From Phyllostachys edulis (Eukaryota > Streptophyta > Magnoliopsida > Poales > Poaceae): a DNA stretch of 64,000 nucleotides. Both the position numbers and the translations under genes were made by a program. Where the stretch lies: NCBI GenBank assembly GCA_036346405.1, contig CM070548.1:93528588-93592587 (forward strand), written 5' to 3'. The notes below the pieces were generated by a model. That model worked only from the letters and a program-made list of their open reading frames with translations. It was not told the DNA's origin and ran no database searches. Position 1 is the first letter of the stretch; each line of letters starts with the position of its first letter. Below, piece by piece: positions 29,498 to 40,459 of the stretch.

Positions 29498-31592
29498 CTG
29501 AGTTTCTTCGGTTGAGAAAGCTGGGTCCAGGAGGTCTTCGGAACAGCTAGATCCTACACGTTTTCGAAAAGAGTCAAGTCAAGAAAACAACTTCAAAAGA
29601 AAATCAAAGAACTCACCAAACCAAAGCTGAAAGAAAGCAAAGATTTTGACGAAGAAAAGAGGTGGAATCACTTCAAAAGAGAGCTTGAACAAAGGTGGCC
29701 GAGAGAGCAAATGAGAGTGAGCGAGATGGAGCAAAAGGAAGGGCAAAAAGAGCTCCCAAGCACTCCATTTATAGAGGAAACGGGGGCCCCGGGCAACCGG
29801 ATGAGGCGGCGAGACTGACGGGGGCTCGGTGGGGGTCAGCGGAGGCAACAGCATTAAATGCGCACGTTGCTAGGAGGCAGCAATAATAGATGCGCACGTT
29901 GCTAGGAGGCAGCAATAATAAGTGCGCACGTCGGTACGGCAACGGCAGCATTTAACACACGTGCCGCACGGGGAAAAGAAGGATGTCATGACCGAGAGGA
30001 GTGGTCGTGACCCAAAAAAAGGGGTGCTCTTTGCAAGAAGACCAAGAGGAGGTCGCGACCGCAAGGGAGGTCTGGACCGCAAAGGGTGGTCTTTGCAAAA
30101 GATCATAGATGGTGGTCTTTGCAAAAAGACCACAGGGGAGGTCATGACCGCCCCTGTGGTCACGACAAAATGACAAAAAGAGAAAGTCGCGGCCAAGATA
30201 AAACCAAAGGAGATCTCGACGGTCAAGACCAATACAAGGGAGGTCTCAACGGTCAAGATGGAGTCAAATGAGATCTCGACAGTCAAGACCAACACAGGGG
30301 AGGTGTTAACGGTCAAGATGGAGTCAAAGGAGATCTCGACGGTCAAGACCAACACAGGGGAGATCTCAACAGTTGAGATGGAACCAACGGAGGTCCTGAA
30401 ACGAGGAAATCAGTCCGAACGTTGGATTTCGAAAATTAAGGATGTTTGAAACGCAAACCCGAGCTAGGAGCACCTCGGGGGTGGTCGGGACCCAAGGATA
30501 GGTCAAAACCGAAGGAAGGTTCAAACAGATAAGGAGGTTTAGACCACGAGGAGGTCTGAACCACGAGGTCAAGGAAAAACCAAAGAGGTCTAGACCAAGA
30601 GAAGGTCTAAACAGAGAGGAGGTCTAGACCAGCGGAGAGGTCTAAGCCTGAAAAGGGATCCTCACCTTGACGGAGAGGTCTAAACTCAAATGGGAGCAGA
30701 GCCAAGGGGCGCACGGGACGAGCAGAGAGGGGAGGGACAAAACCAAAGCTCAAGCAACTTCAACTAAAACCAACTCGGAACAACCAGCAAAGAGCATAGA
30801 TAAACAACAAGGAACAGGCTCTCAGAAAAGGGGCTCGACTCATTGGGAGGAGGTCCAACGGGTCGGGACGAGATCCAGCCATGAGGGTGGTCTTTGCAAA
30901 AAAAAAAACACCAGCGAAAACTGAGATGGTGGTCTTTGCAAAAAGAACCCAAAAGGGTGGTCTTTGCAAAAAGACCAGTCGCGACCAACAGGGAGGTTGT
31001 GACTCAAGAGGGAGGTCGTGACCCAAGGGGGTGGTCTTTTGCAAAAAGATCACGAAGGTGGTCTTTGTAAAAAGACCAAGAGAGGTCCTGAGGAGGAGGT
31101 CCTGGGGACAAGAGGTCAAAGGCACGGTGAAGCAGGGCTGTCCGATTTGAATCGGGCGGTTCACAAGTGAGAAGGGCACGAGGCTGGTTCGGACCGCGTG
31201 AAGGGAAAGGGAGGTCCGAACCCAAAAGGAGATCCAACAGAGGAGATCCAAAGGGCAAGGAAATGCGCGACTAAGCGGAGCCGTCCGATACAGATCGAGT
31301 GGTACAAAAGAGGGGAGGGCGCGGGCAGCGCAAAACGGAAGAGGAGATCTGGACAGAGAGGAATTCCAAAGGAAAAAGGGAAGGTCTGAACAGACAAGGA
31401 GAAGGAGAGCAACACCGGAGGCCGAGCAAACGCAAAGGGGAACCAACTTTGGATTAGTTAAAGTTTAGCTTAGTCATTTTTAAACACCTCAATTTCTGAA
31501 AATATCAGGTTAAGCTTTGAAACTTCAGTAAAACCGAATGGTTCTTTTTATTTTGAATTTTTTTAAGAACTCCAGAAAATTGGGATGTTACA
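29498..31592 (-). repeat. 3' LTR (truncated) of the zinc-knuckle element
   Basis: Matches 35949-38060 of the other LTR. It contains many copies of GGTGGTCTTTGCAAAAAGAC, which folds on itself, and three to four 60-bp units around 30200-30380 (word GGTCAAGACCAACACAGGGG). A GCGCACGTTGCTAGGAGGCA repeat lies at about 29857-29930. The left boundary shares only GAA with the host sequence, so it is a deletion or illegitimate junction, not a normal LTR end. Confidence 0.8.
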
Positions 31593-31609
31593 GACCTACA
31601 CCCCTTAAA
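31593..31609 (-). other. polypurine tract of the zinc-knuckle element
   Basis: On the minus strand TTTAAGGGGTGTAGGTC abuts the LTR start TGTAACATCCC. Just before it lies the GGGGTCGAGATTCT sequence often found before the PPT in this group. Confidence 0.7.
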
Positions 31610-33723
31610 GAGAATCTCGACCCCGAGATTTGGGCTGACTAGAGAATAGGTTCAGGAGCTCGAACTTACTCGGGCCAAACTGCACTAACATTGCACAGAC
31701 TGGAAACTTACCAGGAATGAAGTTCTGAGCCGGCTGGGCTTGCTCCATGGTGACATGATTTAGCTGACCGCTTGCAAAAGGAACTAGAGTCCTGGCTCGA
31801 CGTTTCTGTGGGCAGTTGTGAGCATAGTGACCGGTCTTGTGGTATATGTAACAGGTGACATCCAGGGTTGGATGGTTGCTTCCTTGAGGCTGGTTGTTGT
31901 TGCCAAATCCTGAATTAGCTGGGCGAGGCGCTGTTGAAGTGGTCCAGAAGGCAGCAGAGGGAGCAAAACTAGCAGGGTGCTGCACACTCATTCTGAATCC
32001 CTGTGAATGCTCTATTGATGAAGTCTTCCCTAGTGGGCAATTGTTTTTGTAGTGCCCCTTCTTCTGACATTTGAAACAGGTGATTTTGGCGGTAGGGGGG
32101 GCTCTTCTGAGGTAGGCCTCCAATGGACGAGCTGGGGAGCATCAAACTGGGCGACTGGTGCACGATGGTTTCTTGAGGTATTGGCAGGCCTAAACTTCTG
32201 TACTCATACAACTGTGACAAGATTCTTCTGTTGTTTTTACCACCTGTTGCTGGTGTTATTGTTGCGATCAGAGTGGCTTCAGGAATGCTGTCTGAAGGAA
32301 GTGCTGATAGTCTTTGCGGGCATTTATTGGCAAACTGTCCCATACCCTGACACTTGAAACATTGCATCCCTGCCTTGGTTGTTTTGTTCTGCTGAGGTTG
32401 GCCACCATCGTTGTCGCAAGATATCTACGTTGATGGAAGTAGTGCTGATCCTGGAGTGATGGGTGGGACCGCTATTGGTGCTGGGTTGTATTGAGGTTGA
32501 TTCTCTCGAGCCTTGGAGTTCCTTGCATCAGGTTGGTCTTGATCCACCATCTTCCTCTTGTGACGGTTGTCTGGTTGATGGCAGGTGGCTTCTAAAGGGA
32601 GTGCCTCGATATTGATCTTGGCGGGAGTACTCACGGTTTTGTCTTCCTTGTCTTGGATGAGAGCGGCTTGAAATTTCTCATGCTGCTGCCGTAACATGGA
32701 GGTCGGCATTGTTTTAGAAGGGCACTGGGCCGAGTAATGATCTTTACTCTCACATAAGTAGCAGGTAACCTTGTTCATTGGATAATCTTCGAGTGGTGGA
32801 TTTCCTTCACAGCTCGGGCAGTTGACTCCGTGCCCACTGGTACTATGCCTTATCTCTCCATTAGGGATACGGGCACAGTCCTTAGACCAGTTCGGTGGGC
32901 TGACCCATAATTGCCTTTGCTTAGCTTGAGTTTCTTCTGTAATGTCATGGCTCACTGGACTTCTTATGACGGGTTTATGAATCGCTGTTGCTTGGTGAGA
33001 CGTCTGAGGTTCTTCTGATCTGATTCCCAATGTCGAGGTTGCCTGTGATGACAAGAACGCTTGTTTATGTAAGGAGCATCGTTTGATGAAGTGTCCTTCC
33101 TCGCCACAATAGTTACAGACTTTATACTGGATCATACCCCTCTTGGGACACCTGGAGAAATAGTGTCCCGTGCCATTGCAATTAGCACAATGAATATCTT
33201 GTTTCGACTTCTCATTTTGGGGGCATTCGTAGGCGAAGTGCCCCTGTCCGCCACATCTGTAACAAGTAACGTGCTTCATTGGAGGGTGACTTCCAGGAAG
33301 AACGTGACTCACATCCTCAAGATGGGATCCTTCTAGTGGCTAGATCCTTAGTGGCTCATTCTTCTTCCTTTCTGCTACATCCTCAGGGACATGGGAGGGA
33401 TGAAAAGCTACTGAGATCTCAACCCCGGTAATAGCTTCTGGATTTACATGGGCTGGTGGTGGCGGCAACTTGGCAACGACCTGATGGTTCTGGTTCCCCG
33501 TTGTCATATGAGCAGCAACAGTCTGGTTCTGCTGGTTCATCATGTTGACTAGGGCTGCAGCAACCTGATTCTGTCGATTCATCATTTGATTCATATTCTG
33601 CATCATTGCATTCATTAACTGAGTCTGAGCTGCCAAAATCTGACCCCAAGCCTTGATCTGCCCTCGAGGTCGGTAGAAGTGGTGCACTAGGGTTAACACT
33701 GGCACTAGGGTCCTCTGATCCAC
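31605..33723 (-). pseudogene. gag-like protein with seven CCHC zinc knuckles, no capsid core
   Basis: One minus-strand frame runs from 33723 to about 32110 with two in-frame stops (near 33340 and 32425), then shifts frame and continues to 31605. The N-terminal part has the ILAAQTQLMNAMMQNMNQMM stretch typical of chromovirus Gag. It then passes straight to zinc knuckles, skipping the usual capsid core. Knuckles: CYRCGGQGHFAYEC, CANCNGTGHYFSRC, CNYCGEEGHFIKRC, CYLCESKDHYSAQC and CFKCQKKGHYKNNC are canonical CX2CX4HX4C; CFKCQGMGQFANKC lacks the His; CYIYHKTGHYAHNC lacks the second Cys. After the last knuckle comes a protease-proximal stretch (LNHVTMEQAQPAQNF), then a direct join to the element's 3' end. 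Most plant Gag proteins of this group have one knuckle, so the array is unusual. A nucleic-acid-binding role is likely if it is expressed. Confidence 0.8.
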
Positions 33724-33763
33724 TGGAACTTGCTGAGGTGCGAGTCTGATCCATCTTAAACAA

Positions 33764-34278
33764 CCTTCTCAGTCATAATAGATGAGGAGTAGAAAGCATG
33801 ATAGATAAGAGGGAAAAGCACCAGGGTGAGCGAGAACAAGGGAGAAAGACAGAGCACCCTAATCGGGGAAATGCAGATCAAACCCAAGAGCAAGTAGCCA
33901 GAAGGCTACTAAGAGGCAACAAAGCTCCAACAGAAGGCCAAAGACACGAACTAAACGGCACTGAACTAAGGAGGACCACTCTAGGCACTTCTACTTTAAC
34001 TTACAGGGGTGGGCAACTTAAAACAAAGCTCGATCCTATAGATATTCCTGAGGTAAGAAGGTCAATTTAAGTTTTAAAACGCAGTTCCAGAGGGGGTAAG
34101 GGGTAAGAATCTAAGAATAAGGTGAGAAGAGAATAGAATAAGATGAGAACAGAATAGAGTAAAATGAGAGAAGAATAGCTACTCAAATTAATCAATTGGT
34201 TTGATTTATAAAATAGATTTTTAGACTCTTGACTACGGCGACCATGCTAGCTAAGGTTACGTCCTACAGTCGATGGAT
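33764..34278 (-). other. untranslated leader of the zinc-knuckle element
   Basis: Lies between the PBS and the gag-like frame. A 90-codon frame on the plus strand (33798-34070) is an antisense shadow. No other feature was recognised. Confidence 0.5.
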
Positions 34279-34290
34279 GCTCTGATACCA
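34279..34290 (-). other. primer binding site of the zinc-knuckle element
   Basis: GCTCTGATACCA on the plus strand is TGGTATCAGAGC on the minus strand, three bases from the LTR end (34294). It fixes the element as minus-strand. Confidence 0.88.
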
Positions 34291-34293
34291 CAT

Positions 34294-37200
34294 TGTAAGG
34301 ACCTGACACGAGAGGACCCAGAGGGGTCTCCTAGGACCACCTAGGAGGTCCAACCGAACCACCCGGAGGTCTGGGAAGGTCCTCTAAGACCTCCCAAGAG
34401 GCCCCCCCGGACCTCCCGGAGAGCCTCTAGGACCACCCAGGAGGACTCAAAGGTCCACCCGGACGTCCTCCAAGACCACCCAGAGGTCCCAGTCTCTGTA
34501 CACAACGAGCTAGTCCCAAGATCAGATCGCTAGCTCGCACAGACTCAACAACGATGTCGTCACATCCATACAACAAACATAAGATGAAGCAGACAAATTA
34601 ATATTAACACAAGACCTTATGGTCAAGCTTGTTTACAGGAGTGCCACGCAGGGCTAACACCCAAAAGAACAATGCAGCGGAAATCAAAACACTTCGCAGG
34701 GCCATTCGATAAGCCCACCGGCTATCGAGTGGAGGACGTCTCCTAGCATGCAAGGTCTTCCATGAACTCCTCATCATAGTGCTCGGAGCACCCGGGGAGG
34801 TCTTCGGATGCTAATTAACCAGAGGGCACAAGCCATGGGTACTTTGAATATACTCAACAAGCCATAGGAAAATAATGCAATAACATTTATGCAAGGCTTG
34901 CCAAAGAAAAGCTGTATGGTTAGTTTGCAGAAAGCAACATTTACTGGAAATACAATAAGTAGATTGCAAAGCAGATGTTGAGAAGATAATACATAAGTAA
35001 ACAAGTTCTTTGGAAACAACCCACGACCACCCTGGTCATGAGCCAAACTACACGGATCCAACCATAACTTTTAGAAAGATCTACCCCTTGCATGAAAGAA
35101 CTGGGCATGTCCATAACCGAGGATGTGGCTATTCGAATAGATTTTACACTCTGCAGAGGTTGTGCACTTTACCCACAAGACACGAAGTCCTCTAGTTGGC
35201 TGGGCACCCGTCGATGCCCCTGCTCACTTCCTTTGGTAAGCAGTCTAGAGTTCGTGATAAGGAATTTACAAAGGTCAGTCCAGACTTGGTTCTGCCCGTT
35301 GAGGATTTGCTTTAAAGGGCCCTCTCTTGTGCCATTAGACAACCACGACAGAACCGCATCAGGACCTCACTAATTAGTTGGCCAGGACCACCCCATCCTG
35401 GACTTGTGGTTGCACGGAGATGACCCAGATCAATAACGTACAAGGTTAAGTCCTTAGTTGGCTGCTTAAGCGAGACATTCCACAACCCAGTGTGCATAAG
35501 GCACCCACTACTCACTACCACCCACTCGCCCGAGGATAAATCATTTTCTGGTTCACCCGGCCAAATGACCATTCTGGTCTTGGCACACAAATTTTAACAA
35601 CAGTGGCATTACCACGATTCCATAGCTCATTAGTCAAGTTCAACATTTCTTTGAGTCATGAGAGTGCGAGACCAAACGTCTACTAGAGCATGGCTAAGCA
35701 ATAAAGCGCACAGATGTTGGTACTCAAAGATATATCCAACTAAGATAACCCATCCTACGGATATCCAATGGTACATGTCAACATGTTGTATTCAATCATA
35801 CCAAGGAGTCATACTGGCGAGTGGTGTTTAACTACTCCCAAAACCATTTTTATAAAACTAGCTATGCATGTTTATAACAAAACAATATACTTTTTGCAAA
35901 AAAAGGGGTTCAACATGATCAAAGGCCTATGACTTGCCTTCGCTGCAGAACTGAGTTTCTTTGGTTGAGAAAGCTGGGTCCAGGAGATCTTCGGAACAGC
36001 TAGATCCTACACGTTTTCGAAAAGTGCCAAGTCAAGAAAACAACTTCAAAAGAAAACCAAAGAACTCACCAAACCAGAGCTGAAAGAAAGCAAAGATTTT
36101 GACGAAGGAAAGAGGTGGAACCACTTCAAAAGAGAGCTTGAACAAAGGTGGTCGGGTGAGCAAATGAGAGTGAGCGAGATAGAGCAAAAAAAAAAAGAGA
36201 GCTCCCAGGCACTCTATTTATAGAGGAAACGGGGGCCTCGGGCAACCAGATGAGGCGGCGAGATTCACGGGGGCTCGGTGGGGGTCAGCGGAGGCAACAA
36301 CATTAAATGCGCACGTTGCTAGGAGGCAGCAATATTAAGTGCGCACGTCCGTATGGTGACAGTAGCATTTAATACGCGTGTCGCACGGGGAAAAGAAGGA
36401 TGTCACGACCGAGAGGAGTGGTCGTGACCCAAAAAAAGGGGGGTGGTCTTTGCAAGAAGACCAAGAGGAGGTCGCGACCGCAAGGGAGGTCTGGACCGCA
36501 AAGGGTGGTCTTTGCAAAAGATCAAGGAGGGTGGTCTTTGCAAAAAGACCACAGGGGAGGTCATGACCGCCAGGATGGTCACGACAAAATGACAAAAAGA
36601 GAAGGTCGCGGCCAAGATAAAACCAAAGGTGATCTCGACGATCAAGACCAACACAGGGGAGGTCTCAATGGTCAAGATGGAGCCAAAAGAGATCTCGACG
36701 GTCAAGACCAACACAGGGGAGGTCTCAACGGTCAAGATGGAGTCAAAGGAGATCTCGACGGTCAAGACCAACATAGGGGAGATCTCAACGGTTAAGATGG
36801 AATCAACGGAGGTCCCGAAAGAAGGAAATCAACCCAAACATTGGATTTCGGAAATTAAGGATGTTTGAAACGTAAACCTGAGCTGGGAGCACCTCGGGGG
36901 TGGTCGTGACCCAAGGATAGGTCAAAACCGAAAGAAGGTTTAAACAGAGAAGGAGGTCTAGACCACGAGGAGGTCTAAACCACGAGGTCAAGAGAAAACC
37001 GGAGAGGTCTAGACCAAGAGAAGGTCTAAACAGAGAGGAGGTCTAGACCAGCGAAGAGGTCTAAGCCCAAAAAGAGATCCTAACCTCGAAGGAGAGGTCT
37101 AAACCACAAAGGAGATCTAAACCTCAAAGGAGAGGTCTAAACTCAAATGGGAGTAGAACCGAGGGGAGCACGGGACGAGCAGAGTGGGGAGGGACAACAC

Positions 37201-38060
37201 CAAAGCTCAAGCAACTTCAACTAAAACCAACTTGGAACAACCAGCAAAGAGCAGAGATAAACAACAAGGAACAGGCTCTCAGAAAAGGGGCTCGACTCAT
37301 TGGGAGGAGGTCCAACGGGTCGGGAGGAGATCCAGCCATGAGGCTGGTCTTTGCAAAAAGACCAGCAAAAACTGAGAGGGTGGTCTTTGCAAAAGAACCC
37401 AAGAGGGTGATCTTTGCAAAAAGACTAGTCGCGACCAACAGGGAGGTCGTGACTCAAGAGGAAGGTCATGACCAACGGGAGGTCATGACCCAAGGGGGTG
37501 GTCTTTTGCAAAAAGATCAGGTGGGTGGTCTTTGCAAAAAGACCAAGAGAGGTCCTAAGGAGGAGGTCCTAGGGACAAGAGGTCGAAGGCACGATGAAGC
37601 AGGGTTGTCCAATTTGAATCGGGCGATCCACAAGTGGGAAGGGCGCGAGACTGGTTCAGACCGCGTGAAGGGAAAGGGAGGTCCGAACCCAAAAGGAGAT
37701 CCAACGGAGGAGATCCAAAGGTCAAGGAAAGGCATGGCTAAGCGGAGCCGTCCGATACAGATCGGGTAGTACAAAAGAGGGGAGGGCACGAGCAGCGCAA
37801 AATGGAAGAGGAGATCTGGATAGAGAGGAATTCTAAAGGAAAAAGGGAAGGTCCGAACAGACAAGGAGAAGGAGAGCAACACCAGAGGCCAAGCAAACGC
37901 AAAGGGGAACCAACTTTGGATTAGTTGAAGTTTAGCTTAGTCATTTTTAAACACCTCAATTTCTGAAAATCTCAGGTTAAGCTTTGAAACTTCAGTAAAA
38001 CCGAATGGTTTTTTTTATTTTGAATTTTTTTATAGAACTCCAGAAAATTGGGATGTTACA
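34294..38060 (-). repeat. 5' LTR (full length) of the zinc-knuckle element
   Basis: A 3767-bp LTR with TG..CA ends (plus strand TGTAAGGACC to GGGATGTTACA). It carries the same leftward TATA box and minisatellite-like repeats as 29498-31592, plus a distal part (34294-35948) with imperfect repeats of CCACCCAGGAGGTC-type words. That distal part is related, inverted, to the solo LTR at 42453-45645 (for example the GGTTATGGACATG region). Confidence 0.8.
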
Positions 38061-38528
38061 TCCCTCCACTATTCTAGCCACCTCCCTCTCACTCCCTCTC
38101 CCTCCCCACGTGCCACCGCCCGCCACCCTTCCACCAGCCACCTCCTCGTCGCTGTCCTTCTCACCCCTTTCGCAAGCGCACAGCGCAGCCGAGGTGGACG
38201 GAGTTCTTCATTGGCGTCCAAGAGGAGGAGGATATGACAAGGGGGAGCGGGCGTGGATGGCGCACGGGTGTCTTTGTCTTCCTGGGCTGCGGCGGTGGCT
38301 GTCGTCTTCCTAGGCGTCTATAATTACTTAGGGCTGGGCTTGGGCTGGCTCGGTGCGGCCCCAGCACAGCGGGCTTTGGGTCGTGCCTGGGCCTGGCTGG
38401 AGGCAAGGCGGGCCGACACGACACGGCACTGCAGGGTGGCCAGGCCAAGTTGTCACGGCACAACGCAGCCCGAAGCACGGCGGGCCCGTGCCGTGCCGGC
38501 ACGGCATGGCCCAATGCCCACCACTGCT
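38061..38528. other. GC-rich fragment between the LTR element and locus D
   Basis: A C-rich then strongly GC-rich segment (words such as GCCGTGCCGGCACGGCATGG) that does not match block B. It replaces the block B core promoter (14365-14564) together with the neighbouring LTR element. It is probably a remnant of another transposon; no ends or coding frame can be fixed. Confidence 0.45.
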
Positions 38529-38619
38529 CCATACGCACAACACAGGTTACACAGCACACAAAAGCTCAGTTTGATCCGTGATGAGAAAGCTTGTAGCGGC
38601 GATGCTCTTGGTTCTCATC
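38529..38619 (+). pseudogene. peptide gene D: start codon and signal peptide stub only
   Basis: 38529-38579 matches the 5' leader of gene B, and 38580-38619 encodes MRKLVAAMLLVLI, the signal-peptide start of B with one change (A5V). After GTTCTCAT at 38619 the match to B ends abruptly and the sequence becomes CACTGGTGGCG. The upstream promoter block of D lies at 28893-29497, so transposons have removed the TATA box and cut away most of the coding region including the conserved tail. The 3' part of D is not found in this window. D cannot make the peptide. Confidence 0.8.
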
Positions 38620-38876
38620 ACTGGTGGCGTTAGGGGTGCCGTACCCAAAAAACAGTAATTTTTTTAGCTAGGTATTATTAGTATCATAGCATGGACTAAT
38701 GCACATTAATAAGAGTCAAAAACTCATCAAATTTGTTGCTTGGGCCAGCCAAATTGGGTGAGATAGAAAGTAGACGTGGATTAAATCAAGAGATGGGGTT
38801 AGCTAGGCCCGGTGACACTCGTTGGGTTTCTATTATAGAGCTATTTTGCACATTATTGGTATGTATTCAACAATCC
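38620..38876. other. unidentified insert, possible CACTA end
   Basis: Starts CACTGGTGGCGTTAGGGGTG exactly where gene D is interrupted. CACTA transposons begin with CACT(A/G), so this may be one terminal repeat; no partner end or TSD was found. The segment ends where truncated LTR sequence begins (38877). Confidence 0.3.
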
Positions 38877-39148
38877 ACAAACTGGTTGACTTTTGTTTTT
38901 AGCCATCTTATGGCAAGTGTTTCCGCTGTAGACTTGACTCTTTTGTTGTTGTGTATTATGTTGTAAATTATGAAACCTTCGGTAATGTAATGACTTGTGT
39001 ATAAAGTTGATGCTTAATTTTTGTATGGGTATGTGTACTGCAGTTCTGGGAAGTACATATACGCCGAGAGCGGGAAAATTTGTTTTGTAATGCTAGGACC
39101 AATGGAAAGGTTAAGTATTACAAATTAAATCGCCCGGCGGCTCTCACA
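38877..39148 (+). repeat. truncated 5' LTR of the chromovirus
   Basis: Matches the last 270 bp of the 3' LTR (51345-51616), ending GGCTCTCACA. The first several kb of the LTR are missing. Confidence 0.85.
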
Positions 39149-39153
39149 AAAGT

Positions 39154-39165
39154 TGGTATCAGAGC
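39154..39165 (+). other. primer binding site of the chromovirus
   Basis: TGGTATCAGAGC six bases after the LTR end; initiator tRNA-Met type. The leader that follows, to about 39540, matches 51634-52010. Confidence 0.88.
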
Positions 39166-39557
39166 CATACTGACTGTAGAAACCCCTAGCTTGGTCGTTC
39201 TTATGATATTTAAAAAACTTAGATTCAAAATATCAAATCCTTGCTAAAACTTAAGTAAGTTCTCAGTTTTTATTTCTTACCTATCTTAGCTTCTGATCTT
39301 ACTTGGTTCTGATTTGATTTATCAAAAGATGTTTTCCCCTCTCACCTCTTTTCAGAAACTAGGGTATGCGTTCAAGTCAAGATTAAGGGGTGTATTAAAA
39401 GTGTTAGTATAGAAGTCTAGTACCCCTATCTTATCATGTTAATGCGATAAAAATGAGTTTTTGTGCTGGTTGTTATGCTTCTTGCTTGGAGTTCGATTCT
39501 TCTTGATATTTGCATGTGCTTATGGTAGGGTAATATCGTTTGGTTTCTTAGTAGTCC

Positions 39558-40459
39558 ATGCAGCCCGCAGGCCAAACCATCACCTGGGAGGAGTTTCATA
39601 CTGCCTTCCGACAGGCTCACGTCCCCGCCGGCATAATAAAGTTGAAGAAGAAGGAGTTTCTGTTGCTTGAGCAAGGGCGTAAATCAGTAATGGAGTATTT
39701 ACACGAGTTCAACCACTTGGCTCGGTATGCTCCGGAAGATGTGCCACCGACAACGCCAAGCAGGAAAAGTTCTTGGATGGCTTGTCCGAGGAGCTACAGG
39801 ACAAGCTGTCTATTGTCGACTTCCCCGACTTTCAAACTCTGGTGGACAAGGCCATCGTCACTGAGCACAAGCGAAAAGCACTTGGCAAATCCTGCAAGCG
39901 CAAGTGGGAAGCACAGAGATCATCAGAGGGTAGCAATCCCCGTCTTCGTTTCTGGCAAGCCCCAGTGCCTCGTCCTCAAGCTTCACCGTCACCAAGGCCA
40001 CCGATGTTTGTACCTCACCCTCCGCAGGCCGTGGTTCCACCACGTGCACCTGCGGAACAGCAAGGTGGCCTCCGCAATCCAGCTGTTGAGGTTGTTTGTT
40101 TCTATTGCCACAACAAGGGACATTATGCCAACAACTGCCCAGTAAAGCATGAAGCAGCTACTCGCCCTAAGCAGGGGCAAGTGCAAGGTCTAGGACGTGA
40201 TCATCCCCGAGCTCAGATGGTGGCCCAGCAAGTTCAAAGGGTTGCTCATGGTCGAGTCAACCACATCTCCACCGAGGAAGCACAGGAGGCACCCGATGTC
40301 GTGTTGGGTACGCTTCTCGTCAACTCTCATCCTGCTATAGTTTTATTTGATTCTAGAGCATCACATTCTTTTATATCACAATCCTTTGCTGCAAGTAGTG
40401 ATATTCATATTGCTCCTATGCTTGTCCCTTTGATTATTCATTCCCCGGGTCGGAAATGA
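39558..40459 (+). pseudogene. gag: chromovirus gag (C-terminal part) and start of protease
   Basis: The sequence enters gag in the middle: TITWEEFHTAFRQAHVPAG, then KSVMEYLHEFNHLARYAPED, characteristic of the chromovirus capsid core. After a frameshift near 39750 it continues with FQTLVDKAIVTEHKRKA, a Pro-rich stretch and one zinc knuckle, CFYCHNKGHYANNC. Protease follows with FDSRASHSFIS, where the catalytic DSG has become DSR. The N-terminal half of gag is gone; at 39540 the leader joins directly to mid-gag. The protease mutation and frameshift make it non-functional. Confidence 0.88.

Larger units (their letters stand above)
29498..38060 (-). mobile_element. non-autonomous LTR element with zinc-knuckle gag only
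   Basis: Minus-strand order: 5' LTR (38060 to 34294, beginning TGTAACATCCC), PBS TGGTATCAGAGC (34290-34279), a gag-like frame with repeated zinc knuckles (33723 to 31605), a short polypurine tract, then a 3' LTR (31592 to 29498). The 3' LTR stops abruptly, lacking the last 1.65 kb present in the other LTR, so the left end is truncated at the junction with locus D. Protease is barely begun, and RT, RNase H and integrase are absent. TATA boxes read leftward in both LTRs (29774-29767 and 36222-36215). LTR start and gag fragments resemble the Tekay/Del chromovirus group. Confidence 0.85.

Noticed and set aside
34300..34500. Possible gene or satellite from CCACCCAGGAGGTC-type repeats
   Set aside because: Imperfect short repeats within the terminal part of the LTR of the zinc-knuckle element; no array beyond it and no reading frame.
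29870..37882. CRISPR-like or gene-like reading of the regularly repeated GGTGGTCTTTGCAAAAAGAC and GGTCAAGACC units
   Set aside because: The repeats are inside LTRs, duplicated in both LTRs of one element, with irregular spacing and no spacers of fixed length.
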